Below, piece by piece: positions 15,089-21,296 of a stretch of 22,315 bases of DNA; position 1 is the stretch's first letter, and each line of letters opens with the position of its first letter. A program made the position numbers and the translations under genes. Under the pieces are notes generated by a model. The model did no database searches. It saw only the letters and a list, made by a program, of their open reading frames with translations, and was not told the DNA's origin. The DNA comes from Pseudomonadota bacterium (GTDB taxonomy: Bacteria; Pseudomonadota; Alphaproteobacteria; Caulobacterales; Caulobacteraceae), in NCBI GenBank assembly GCA_023445705.1, contig JAEXKM010000362.1, forward strand, positions 1-22,315, written 5' to 3'.

Positions 15089-15528
15089 CGAGCGACGCTG
15101 ACCATCGATACATGCGCCGCGCGATCGCCCTGGCGCGCGGACATCTTGGTCAGACCGGAGCCAACCCCAGCGTTGGCTGCGTGCTGGTCAAGGATGGCGT
15201 GGTGGTCGGCGAGGGCGTCACGGCCCAGGGCGGACGGCCCCACGCCGAAGAACAGGCCCTGGCCCAGGCGGGCGCAGCGGCCCAGGGAGCGATCGCCTAT
15301 GTGACGCTGGAGCCCTGCGGGGCGCGCTCTTCAGGCGCGGCCTCGTGCTCCGAACTCCTGTCCCGGGCTGGCGTGGCCCAGGTGCTGATCGCCTGCGAGG
15401 ACGCTTCGCCCTTCGCCTCGGGGCAGGGCGCGGAGCGCCTGCAGGCCGCGGGCGTCGAGGTGCGGCTTGGCCTGTTGGCCGACGAAGCGCAGCAGCTCTA
15501 CGCCGACTACGATCCGCCCACGGGCTAA
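15085..15528 (+). CDS. stand-alone RibD-type deaminase domain protein
   Basis: This 147-residue protein corresponds only to the N-terminal deaminase half of RibD (pyrimidine deaminase of riboflavin synthesis); the reductase half is absent. The features seen are ANPSVGCVLVKDG, the zinc site His53-Ala-Glu55, TLEPC with Cys78, and Cys88. The order and spacing fit a zinc-dependent cytidine-deaminase fold. The substrate loop that reads HGRTPPC in RibD is replaced by ARSSGAASC with one extra residue, so the substrate may differ. It ends shortly after the domain (AQQLYADYDPPTG), where RibD would continue into the reductase. The ATG overlaps the gpmA stop, implying co-translation. A pathway role in riboflavin is possible but not shown; other riboflavin genes are not nearby. 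Confidence 0.85.
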   Translation: MTSDADHRYMRRAIALARGHLGQTGANPSVGCVLVKDGVVVGEGVTAQGGRPHAEEQALAQAGAAAQGAIAYVTLEPCGARSSGAASCSELLSRAGVAQVLIACEDASPFASGQGAERLQAAGVEVRLGLLADEAQQLYADYDPPTG

Positions 15529-15606
15529 AGCCCCCGTAAGCTTGGCAGGAAAGGCCATGTTAAGGGCGCGCCCCTAGCATCGGCCTTGCAAGTCAAGGGA
15601 TCGCCG

Positions 15607-16866
15607 ATGTCCGCCCAGCCCGCACCCGTTCAGGAGTTGCGCAAGCTCGATCAGTATGAGCTGGACGCCGTGTGCGCCAAGCATGACCGTCTGTGGACCT
15701 CCAAGCCGGGTGGCGCGCGGGCGGTGTTCGCGTGGAAGGATCTCTCAGGTCTCGACCTGCGCGGGCGCAATCTCTGCGACGCCGACCTGACCGGCGCGGT
15801 GCTGGCCGGATGCCTCATGCGGGGCGTTCGCCTCGACCACGCCAACCTGTTCGGCGCGGACTTGCAGAATGCCGACCTCACCGACGCTTCGCTGCGTCGC
15901 GCGGACCTGCGCGGCGCGTGCATGCGCGGCGCCAACCTTACCGCTGCGGATCTCTTTGAAGCCGACCTGCGCGAAGGCTCCATCGCGGTGGGCGACCGGG
16001 ATCGGGGCTTGCGGGTCCTGGAGCACATCAACCGTGCGGGCGAGGCGTCCGGGGCCATCCTGGCCGGCGCCAATCTCGAGCGCTCCCGGCTTTCGGGCGT
16101 GATGGCCATCAAGGCCGACTTCAGCGACGCGATCCTCAAGGACGCCAAGCTGGTGCGGGCCAACCTCAAGCAGGCGAACATGTCGGGCGCCAACATGGCC
16201 GGCGCGGACCTCTCCGGCGCGGACCTGGCCGGCGCGGACCTGCGCGACGTCATCCTGGTCGGCGCCAAGACCTTTGCGTGGAACGTCACTCAGGCCGACA
16301 TGCGCGGCGTGCTGACCGACGAGCCGGTCGGCAAGTCCGTCGAGGATCTGCCCTACAAGACCATGATACGTGACCACGCCAAGTGGTGCGAAACTGGCGG
16401 AGCGGAGGGCACGCCCAGCGTCTTCGATAACGCTGACCTGCGTGCGCTGGAGACCATCCGCGGCTTCAACCTGACCGCGCTGTCGGCCAAGGGCGCGGTG
16501 TTCTACGGCCTGGACATGGAGGGGGTGCAGCTTCAGGGCGCCCAGCTCGACGGCGCGGACCTGCGCAACTGTAACCTACGGCGGGCCGATCTGCGGGGCG
16601 CGCGCCTGATCGGCGCCAAGCTTTCCGGCGCGGACTTGCGTGACGCCCAGATGGGGCCGCTGCTGCTGGGTTCGGACCGGACCTTGCCGTGCAATCTGAC
16701 CGGTGCGGTCCTGAAGAACACCGACCTGGCCCGGGCCGACTGCCGGCACGCCATGTTCGTCGACGCCGACCTCTCGCGCGCCAATTTCACCAGCGCCATG
16801 GTCCGTAACGCCAATCTTACCAACGCACGGCGGTGGGGAGCACGCGGGCTCGAAGACGTGATCTGA
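15607..16866 (+). CDS. pentapeptide-repeat protein
   Basis: This 419-residue protein is built largely from A(D/N)LxX pentapeptides, which fold as a right-handed quadrilateral beta-helix. Three repeat blocks are visible: about residues 46-123, 149-222 and 275-405. They are separated by a short insert (about 124-148) and by a longer non-repeat insert (about 236-274) with HAKWCETGGAEGTPS, resembling an H..W...GG..G motif I have seen in other bacterial pentapeptide proteins. A non-repeat N-terminus (1-45) precedes. No signal peptide or membrane segment is seen, so it is probably cytosolic. I start at the ATG 15607, preceded by AAGGGA at seven bases, rather than the TTG at 15586. The function is unknown; DNA-gyrase mimicry is known for some pentapeptide proteins but those usually are single continuous coils. 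Confidence 0.9.
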   Translation: MSAQPAPVQELRKLDQYELDAVCAKHDRLWTSKPGGARAVFAWKDLSGLDLRGRNLCDADLTGAVLAGCLMRGVRLDHANLFGADLQNADLTDASLRRADLRGACMRGANLTAADLFEADLREGSIAVGDRDRGLRVLEHINRAGEASGAILAGANLERSRLSGVMAIKADFSDAILKDAKLVRANLKQANMSGANMAGADLSGADLAGADLRDVILVGAKTFAWNVTQADMRGVLTDEPVGKSVEDLPYKTMIRDHAKWCETGGAEGTPSVFDNADLRALETIRGFNLTALSAKGAVFYGLDMEGVQLQGAQLDGADLRNCNLRRADLRGARLIGAKLSGADLRDAQMGPLLLGSDRTLPCNLTGAVLKNTDLARADCRHAMFVDADLSRANFTSAMVRNANLTNARRWGARGLEDVI

Positions 16867-16921
16867 GCGCGTGGTGTGACGCCACGGCGCCCGGCCTAAC
16901 CTCCCGCCAGGAGGTGCGCCG

Positions 16922-17689
16922 ATGAGCACAGTCAGTTTTGAGGTCCGTGGTCGCGTCGCGATCGTGACGATCGAGCGCCCGGAGCGCCGCAACGCCGTGG
17001 ACGCCGTCACGGCCCTTGCGCTCTACGAGATCTTCAAGGCCTTCGATGCGGATGCGGCGCTCGACGTCGCCGTGCTGCAGGGTCGGGGCGGAGCCTTCTG
17101 CGCCGGCGCGGACCTGAAGGGCGTCAGCGAGGGGCGCGGCAATCCGGTACGCGATGAGGGCGATCTCGGGCCCATGGGCTGCACGCGGCTGGCCCTCTCG
17201 AAGCCGGTCATCGCCGCGGTGGAGGGTCACGCGGTCGCCGGTGGGCTGGAGGTGGCGGCCTGGTGCGATCTGCGAGTCGCTGCCCAGGATGCGGTGTTCG
17301 GAGTGTTCTGCCGCCGCTTTGGCGTGCCCCTGATCGATCTGGGAACCGTCCGTCTGCCGCGGCTGATCGGTCATTCGCGGGCCATGGATCTCATCCTGAC
17401 CGGACGCCCGGTCGGCGCCCAGGAGGCCTTCGATATCGGTCTGGTCAACCGGCTCGCCACGCCTGGCGAGGCGTTGGACGCCGCCCTGGCCCTGGCCGAG
17501 CAGATCGCGGCCTTTCCTCAGACCTGTATGCGCAACGACCGCGCCTCGGCGATCGCGCAATGGTCGCTCGATTGGGAAAGCGCGACCGGCTTCGAACTGC
17601 AGCGCGGCCGGGAGTCGCTTGGTTCGGGCGAGGCGCAGGCCGGCGCTGCGCGGTTCGCCTCGGGCGATGGGCGGCACGGCGCGTTCTGA
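16922..17689 (+). CDS. crotonase/enoyl-CoA hydratase family protein
   Basis: This 255-residue protein has the crotonase fold. The CoA and oxyanion-hole segments are FCAGADLKG (59-67) and EGHAVAGGLEVAAWCDLRVA (101-120). Glu110 matches one of the two catalytic glutamates of rat enoyl-CoA hydratase (Glu144). The position of the second (Glu164) falls near Cys130 in FGVFCRRFGVPLIDLGTVRLPRLIG, so it appears to be missing. The RRFGVPLIDLGTVRLPRLIG and AMDLILTGRPV segments define a common subgroup annotated as enoyl-CoA hydratase whose reaction is not established. A strong ribosome binding site AGGAGGTG lies just before the ATG. It stands alone, followed by the converging hsp20 gene. Confidence 0.88.
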   Translation: MSTVSFEVRGRVAIVTIERPERRNAVDAVTALALYEIFKAFDADAALDVAVLQGRGGAFCAGADLKGVSEGRGNPVRDEGDLGPMGCTRLALSKPVIAAVEGHAVAGGLEVAAWCDLRVAAQDAVFGVFCRRFGVPLIDLGTVRLPRLIGHSRAMDLILTGRPVGAQEAFDIGLVNRLATPGEALDAALALAEQIAAFPQTCMRNDRASAIAQWSLDWESATGFELQRGRESLGSGEAQAGAARFASGDGRHGAF

Positions 17690-17694
17690 GGCGC

Positions 17695-17727
17695 AAAAGA
17701 AAAGGGCGGCGCATTCCTGCGCCGCCC
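17695..17727 (-). terminator. intrinsic terminator of hsp20
   Basis: GGGCGGCGCA (17704-17713) pairs perfectly with TGCGCCGCCC (17718-17727) around a four-base loop. Read on the minus strand, the stem is followed at once by TTTTCTTTT (17703-17695), the classic U-tract. It begins about 31 bases after the hsp20 stop codon, and in the plus direction it can also block read-through from the crotonase gene, though without a T-run there. Confidence 0.9.
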
Positions 17728-17758
17728 TGGAAGGGTTAAAGCCGCCTCGGGGGGAGGG

Positions 17759-18214
17759 TTAGGCGGCCTTCTCACCTTCAATCAGGTCAGCCTTGGCCGA
17801 GGTGCTGATCTCGATCTGGCGGGGCTTCAGGGCCTCGGGCAGCTCGCGCTTGAGCGAGATCGAGAGCAGGCCGTCGGCGAGCTTGGCTTCGGTCACCGCC
17901 ACGTAGTCGGCAAGCTGGAACCGGCGCTCGAAGTTGCGCTCGGCCAGGCCGCGGTGGAGGAACCGGCGCTGGTCGTCGTTAGCGGCCTTGCGGCCTTGGA
18001 CGGTCAGGAGGTTTTCCTTGACCTCGATGTTCAGTTCTTCCGCACGGAAGCCGGCGACCGCGATCTCGACGCGGTAGGCGTTCTCGTCGGTGCGCTCGAT
18101 GTTGTAGGGCGGATAGCCGGCGGCGGCGTCGGCGCTGGCGTTTTCCAGCAGCGAGGCCAAGCGGTCAAAGCCCACGACAGAGCGATAGAGCGGGGAAAAG
18201 TCGATCGTACGCAT
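17759..18214 (-). CDS. small heat shock protein, Hsp20/IbpA type
   Basis: This 151-residue alpha-crystallin-domain chaperone holds unfolding proteins under heat stress. The N-terminus (MRTIDFSPLYRSVVGFDRLASLLE) is typical of the IbpA-like class A group. The crystallin domain runs from about PYNIERTDENAYRVEIAVAGF through ELNIEVKENLLTVQGRK and FLHRGLAERNFERRFQLADYV to ADGLLSISLKRELPE, followed by a short C-terminal tail with the oligomer-stabilising motif reading IEIS. The ATG at 18212-18214 has AAGG eight bases upstream. It is transcribed alone, with its own terminator downstream, a ROSE-like leader and a sigma32-like promoter, and it is divergent from the exported methyltransferase-like gene. 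Confidence 0.93.
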   Translation of the reverse strand: MRTIDFSPLYRSVVGFDRLASLLENASADAAAGYPPYNIERTDENAYRVEIAVAGFRAEELNIEVKENLLTVQGRKAANDDQRRFLHRGLAERNFERRFQLADYVAVTEAKLADGLLSISLKRELPEALKPRQIEISTSAKADLIEGEKAA

Positions 18215-18320
18215 AGAAATTACCTTCTTAGCTTAAGCAAGGTTGCGTTGGGTCGGACGACGCGCGAGCCAAGATCGGCCTCGCCCAGTGTCCGGAAGGC
18301 CCGGATGTCCAGCGCCTTCG
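18215..18320 (-). promoter_or_regulatory. ROSE-like RNA thermometer in the hsp20 leader
   Basis: Just before the start codon, the minus-strand RNA holds CCUUGCUU, a short loop and AAGAAGG (18242-18223). CCUU pairs with the AAGG ribosome binding site and CUU with AAG, leaving one G bulged opposite the site. The UUGCU core with a bulged G is the hallmark of ROSE thermometers, where the hairpin melts on heating and frees the site. Two further hairpins lie upstream: GCGAG(G)CC/GGCTCGC and TCCGG/CCGGA. A leader of about 105 bases with two or three weak helices before the final one matches the ROSE layout in rhizobia. This is an inference from pairing, not from a covariance model. Confidence 0.7.
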
Positions 18321-18326
18321 AGTGCT

Positions 18327-18355
18327 TAGGTGGTAGAGGTTTTTGGCCTTTCAAG
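18327..18355 (-). promoter_or_regulatory. candidate sigma32 (RpoH) promoter of hsp20
   Basis: On the minus strand CTTGAA (18355-18350) is followed after 16 bases by CCACCTA (18333-18327). This resembles the alphaproteobacterial RpoH consensus CTTGAC-N17-CYTATNT in the -35 half and only loosely in the -10 half. Transcription would begin near 18320 and give the leader described above. Confidence 0.5.
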
Positions 18356-18474
18356 TCCTGTCGGCGGCAAGAATTCTGCGACGAACTGTGTCTCAATGCT
18401 CAAGTCGGCTTGCCAGCGCCCTGCGGCTCTCTAGGCTCGCTCAACCCAGGAACGCACCAAAGGCTCCGTCAGAG

Positions 18475-19314
18475 ATGTCCCACCGCCTCTCCGCCCTCTT
18501 CTTCGCCGCCGCAGCGCTCGCGGTCGTCGCCCAGCCCGCCGTGGCGCAGGACGCCGCCCTGAAGGCGGCCATCGCCGGTCCTCAGCGCGGCGAGGCGCAC
18601 GTCGCGCGCGACGCTGCCCGCCATCCGGCCGAGACGCTGGCCTTCTGGGGCGTCGGGCCCAAGCAGACGATCATCGAAATCTCTCCCGGCTCCGGCTACT
18701 GGACCGAGATCCTGGCGCCCTACGCCAAGACGACCGGCGGAACCTACGTCGCGGCGGTCGCGGACACCGCCAATCCGAACCTCTCGGAAGGCGCGCGCAA
18801 GGGAAGGGCGAGCTTCGAGGCCAAGTACGCCGACCAGGCGAAGTACGGAAAGATCGACTATGTCGGCTTCGGGCCGGTGTCCGGCCCGCTCGGCGCGCCA
18901 GGCTCCGCCGACATCGTCATCACCGCCCGCAACATCCACAACTGGATGTGGCAGGAGGGCATGGTCGACAAGGCCTTCAAGGACTTCGCCGCGGTGCTGA
19001 AGCCTGGTGGCGTCCTGGCCGTCGAAGAGCACCGGGCCGACCCCCGTCCGCAGGTCGCCGAAGCGCGGGACGGCTATGTCGCAGTCAGCACGGTCGTGGC
19101 GGCGGCCGAAAAGGCCGGCTTCAAGCTGGCGGGCCAATCCGAGGTCAACGCCAATCCCAAGGACACCAAGGATCATCCGTTCGGCGTCTGGACCTTGCCG
19201 CCCTCGCGGAACTCCGCACCCAACGGCAAGCCGGCCGATCCGAACTTCGATCGCGCCAAGTACGACGCCATTGGCGAAAGCGATCGGATGACGCTGAAGT
19301 TCGTCAAGCAGTAG
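18475..19314 (+). CDS. exported methyltransferase-fold protein, paralogue 1 (Sec signal)
   Basis: This 279-residue protein begins with a clear Sec signal peptide, MSHRLSALFFAAAALAVVAQPAVA, cleaved probably after Ala24 (AVA-Q). The mature part has a class I methyltransferase core: an SAM-motif-like IIEISPGSGYWTEILAPY (66-83), a later hydrophobic strand ADIVITARNIHNWM, and AVLKPGGVLAVEEHRAD, then a C-terminal signature NANPKDTKDHPFGVWTLPP and FDRAKYDAIGESDRMTLKFVK. I recall a family of predicted exported methyltransferases (COG4798) of this kind. Because SAM is not known in the periplasm, the true activity is unclear. The ATG at 18475 gives the clean signal peptide, whereas the frame remains open further upstream. 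The next gene is a paralogue, 66 bases downstream. Confidence 0.88.
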   Translation: MSHRLSALFFAAAALAVVAQPAVAQDAALKAAIAGPQRGEAHVARDAARHPAETLAFWGVGPKQTIIEISPGSGYWTEILAPYAKTTGGTYVAAVADTANPNLSEGARKGRASFEAKYADQAKYGKIDYVGFGPVSGPLGAPGSADIVITARNIHNWMWQEGMVDKAFKDFAAVLKPGGVLAVEEHRADPRPQVAEARDGYVAVSTVVAAAEKAGFKLAGQSEVNANPKDTKDHPFGVWTLPPSRNSAPNGKPADPNFDRAKYDAIGESDRMTLKFVKQ

Positions 19315-19322
19315 GCCATGCT

Positions 19323-19369
19323 TTGACCATCGTCCCGTCGCAGGTTAGTCGCCTCGGGACGGTGGTTAA
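19323..19369 (+). promoter_or_regulatory. long intercistronic stem-loop before paralogue 2
   Basis: TTGACCATCGTCCCG (19323-19337) can pair over all 15 bases with CGGGACGGTGGTTAA (19355-19369), two of the pairs being G-U, around a 17-base loop. The stem ends three bases before AGGA, the ribosome binding site of the second paralogue. There is no U-tract, so it is more likely an mRNA-stability, attenuation or translation-control element than a simple terminator. Confidence 0.55.
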
Positions 19370-19380
19370 CCAGGACCCTT

Positions 19381-20277
19381 ATGCAGCGTACTTCCCTCTT
19401 CCCCGCGGCGTTGTTTTCGCGGCGCGGCCTGATTGTCGGAGCATTGGCGCTCTCGGCCTGTGGCCGGCAGGAGGCCGCCAAGACCGAGGCGGCGCCCGCC
19501 GCCAAGGCCAGCCGCAACATGACGCTGCAGGACGCCGTCGCCGGCGACTGGCGCCTTCCGGCCGACAAGGCGCGGGACCCGTGGCGCCATCCGGTGGAGA
19601 GCCTGGAGTTCTGGGGGCTCAAGCCTGGCCAGACGGTCATCGAGTTCTGGCCGGGAGCCGGCTGGTACACCGACATTCTCGCGCCCTACCTCGCCGCCAA
19701 TAAGGGCCATCTGATCGCGGCGAACCTGGAGCCCTCGGACCCGGCGTCGACCGAGATCGTGGAGGCCTACCGGGCGAAGCTGGCCGCCAAGCCCAAGCTC
19801 TACGGCGAGGTCGAGATCACCGCCTTCGGGAACACCGCCGGCCCTGTGGCCCCGGCTGGCAGCGCCGATCTCGTGCTCTTCCTGCGGAACCTCCACAACT
19901 GGATGGCTGCCGGCATCGCCGAAAAGGCGTTCCATGACGCCTTCGCCGCCCTGAAGCCTGGCGGTGTGCTCGGGATCGAGGAGCATCGCGCCCCGGCCGG
20001 CGGCGTGCAGGACGTCATGGCGGCCGACGGCTATGTCCAGGAAGCCTACGTGACCAAGCTGGCGCAGGAGGCTGGCTTCGTTCTCGACAAGTCCAGTGAG
20101 ATCAACGCCAACCCCAAGGACACCAAGGACCATCCGTTCGGCGTCTGGACGCTTCCGCCCGTTCGACTGACCGCGCCGCGGGGAGAGCCGGCGGACCCCG
20201 CCTTCGATCGTGCGAAGTACGATGCGATCGGCGAGAGCGACCGGATGACCCTGCGCTTCGTGAAACCCCAGACCTAG
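19381..20277 (+). CDS. exported methyltransferase-fold protein, paralogue 2 (Tat-like lipoprotein)
   Basis: This 298-residue protein is homologous to the gene just upstream. Its N-terminus, MQRTSLFPAALFSRRGLIVGALALSAC, has a twin-arginine motif (SRRGL, residues 13-17) and a lipobox ending at Cys27, so it is probably a Tat-exported lipoprotein. The mature part again has VIEFWPGAGWYTDILAPY (motif I), ADLVLFLRNLHNWM, ALKPGGVLGIEEHRAP and the shared signatures NANPKDTKDHPFGVWTLPP and FDRAKYDAIGESDRMTL. The ribosome binding site AGGA lies five bases before the ATG. Export in a folded state by Tat would allow a bound cofactor to cross the membrane, which may matter for a methyltransferase-like protein. 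Function unknown. Confidence 0.87.
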   Translation: MQRTSLFPAALFSRRGLIVGALALSACGRQEAAKTEAAPAAKASRNMTLQDAVAGDWRLPADKARDPWRHPVESLEFWGLKPGQTVIEFWPGAGWYTDILAPYLAANKGHLIAANLEPSDPASTEIVEAYRAKLAAKPKLYGEVEITAFGNTAGPVAPAGSADLVLFLRNLHNWMAAGIAEKAFHDAFAALKPGGVLGIEEHRAPAGGVQDVMAADGYVQEAYVTKLAQEAGFVLDKSSEINANPKDTKDHPFGVWTLPPVRLTAPRGEPADPAFDRAKYDAIGESDRMTLRFVKPQT

Positions 20278-20431
20278 GGCGCTCGAAGCTCGGCTTATTT
20301 GCGAGTTGGTCGCAGACGAGCTTGATCCGCGCGCGGGCGATCTCAAGATGAACCTTGTCGGGGCGAGTCGGTCAGGTCCCAGTCAGTTGCGATCGCTAGT
20401 CTGTCGCGCAGTCCACAGCTAAAGGCCTGAT

Positions 20432-20875
20432 ATGCTCGGTAAGACGATCTTAGCCCTGGCGCCCGCCGCCCTCCTTCTGGCTGGCTCCGCCAGCGCCCAG
20501 GAACAGACGATCCTTCCCGGATATTGGGACGTGACCAACAAAGTCACGGCGGTGATCAGCCAGACCAAGAAGGAAAAGCGCTGCATTACGCCGGCCGAGG
20601 TCTCGAAGTTCATGATGGGCCCTTCGAACCGGCACTATAAGTGCGACTACCCTACGCGGGTGTTCAAGGATGGCCACATCACCCTCAAGGGCAACTGCGC
20701 GACCAAGAACGGCAGCAAGGCGGCGATCCAGGCGACCGGTTCCTATACGCCGACGACCTTCCAAATGGTCGCCAAGATCAGCACGACCTATGCGGGGGTC
20801 GCGCTCGCCGGCGAGGCGACCACCACCGCCAAGCGGATTTCCGAGGCCTGTCCCGTCGAACCAGACGCCGATTAA
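20432..20875 (+). CDS. DUF3617 family exported protein
   Basis: This 147-residue protein has a Sec signal peptide, MLGKTILALAPAALLLAGSASA, followed by EQTILPGYWDVTNKVTAVI, the PGxW start characteristic of DUF3617. Cysteines at RCITP, YKCDYP, GNCATK and EACPV suggest two disulfides in the periplasm. The central DGHITLKGNC segment also fits the family. The function of DUF3617 is unknown to me; Caulobacterales genomes carry several such proteins. The ATG at 20432 has AAAGG six bases upstream. It lies 154 bases after the second methyltransferase-like gene and is followed by a hairpin, so it is probably transcribed on its own. Confidence 0.85.
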   Translation: MLGKTILALAPAALLLAGSASAQEQTILPGYWDVTNKVTAVISQTKKEKRCITPAEVSKFMMGPSNRHYKCDYPTRVFKDGHITLKGNCATKNGSKAAIQATGSYTPTTFQMVAKISTTYAGVALAGEATTTAKRISEACPVEPDAD

Positions 20876-20887
20876 GTAGGCTTTCGG

Positions 20888-20908
20888 CGGTTTTCGGGGT
20901 GAAAACCG
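20888..20908 (+). terminator. hairpin after the DUF3617 gene
   Basis: CGGTTTTC (20888-20895) pairs perfectly with GAAAACCG (20901-20908) around a five-base loop, 12 bases beyond the stop codon. A run of U does not follow, so termination may be weak or Rho-assisted. Confidence 0.55.
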
Positions 20909-20985
20909 TCCTCAAATCCTAGCTGAACCGTTTACTTGGCTCGCGCTTGAGGCGAAGCTCACGGCCACGTGACGCGGGATACTCT

Positions 20986-21294
20986 ATGGCGACTCTTGAC
21001 GAACTGACGCAGCGGGTGGCGGCGGCCGTCGGCGAAGACTCCGGACTGGGCAAGACGTTCAAGGTCGATCTTCGCGGCGAAGGTTTCATCCATATCGATG
21101 GCGGAACCGTCACCAACGAGGACAAGCCCGCCGAACTCACAGTGTCCATCAGCCAGAAGGACCTGAAGGCCCTGGGCGCTGGCGAACTCAATCCCATGAC
21201 CGCGGTCATCACCGGACGCCTCAAGGTTTCCGACATGGGGCTGGCGATGTCGTTGCAGCCTCAGATGCAGGCCCTTTTCTCGAGAATGGCCTGA
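20986..21294 (+). CDS. SCP2 sterol-binding domain protein
   Basis: This 102-residue protein is a single SCP2 (sterol carrier protein 2) domain: KTFKVDLRGEGFIHIDGGTVTNEDKPAELTVSISQKDLKALGAGELNPMTAVITGRLKVSDMGLAMSLQPQMQALF. SCP2 domains bind hydrophobic ligands such as fatty acyl chains in a cavity. The segment NPMTAVITGRLKVSDMGLAM is the usual C-terminal part. The length equals that of typical bacterial stand-alone SCP2 proteins, and no signal peptide is present, so it is cytosolic. I chose ATG 20986 over an upstream TTG that would add 13 unrelated residues. It lies two bases upstream of the lysophospholipase-like gene, which suggests a shared lipid substrate. Confidence 0.9.
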   Translation: MATLDELTQRVAAAVGEDSGLGKTFKVDLRGEGFIHIDGGTVTNEDKPAELTVSISQKDLKALGAGELNPMTAVITGRLKVSDMGLAMSLQPQMQALFSRMA

Positions 21295-21296
21295 GA

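Noticed and set aside
15564..15573. Perfect palindrome GGGCGCGCCC before the pentapeptide gene
   Set aside because: A ten-base GC palindrome is common in DNA of this composition and no supporting element was found; noted only as a possible hairpin.
15651..16377. Long minus-strand open frames opposite the pentapeptide gene
   Set aside because: Repetitive frames mirror the repeat periodicity of the real gene (for example APARSAP-type repeats) and have no start-site support.
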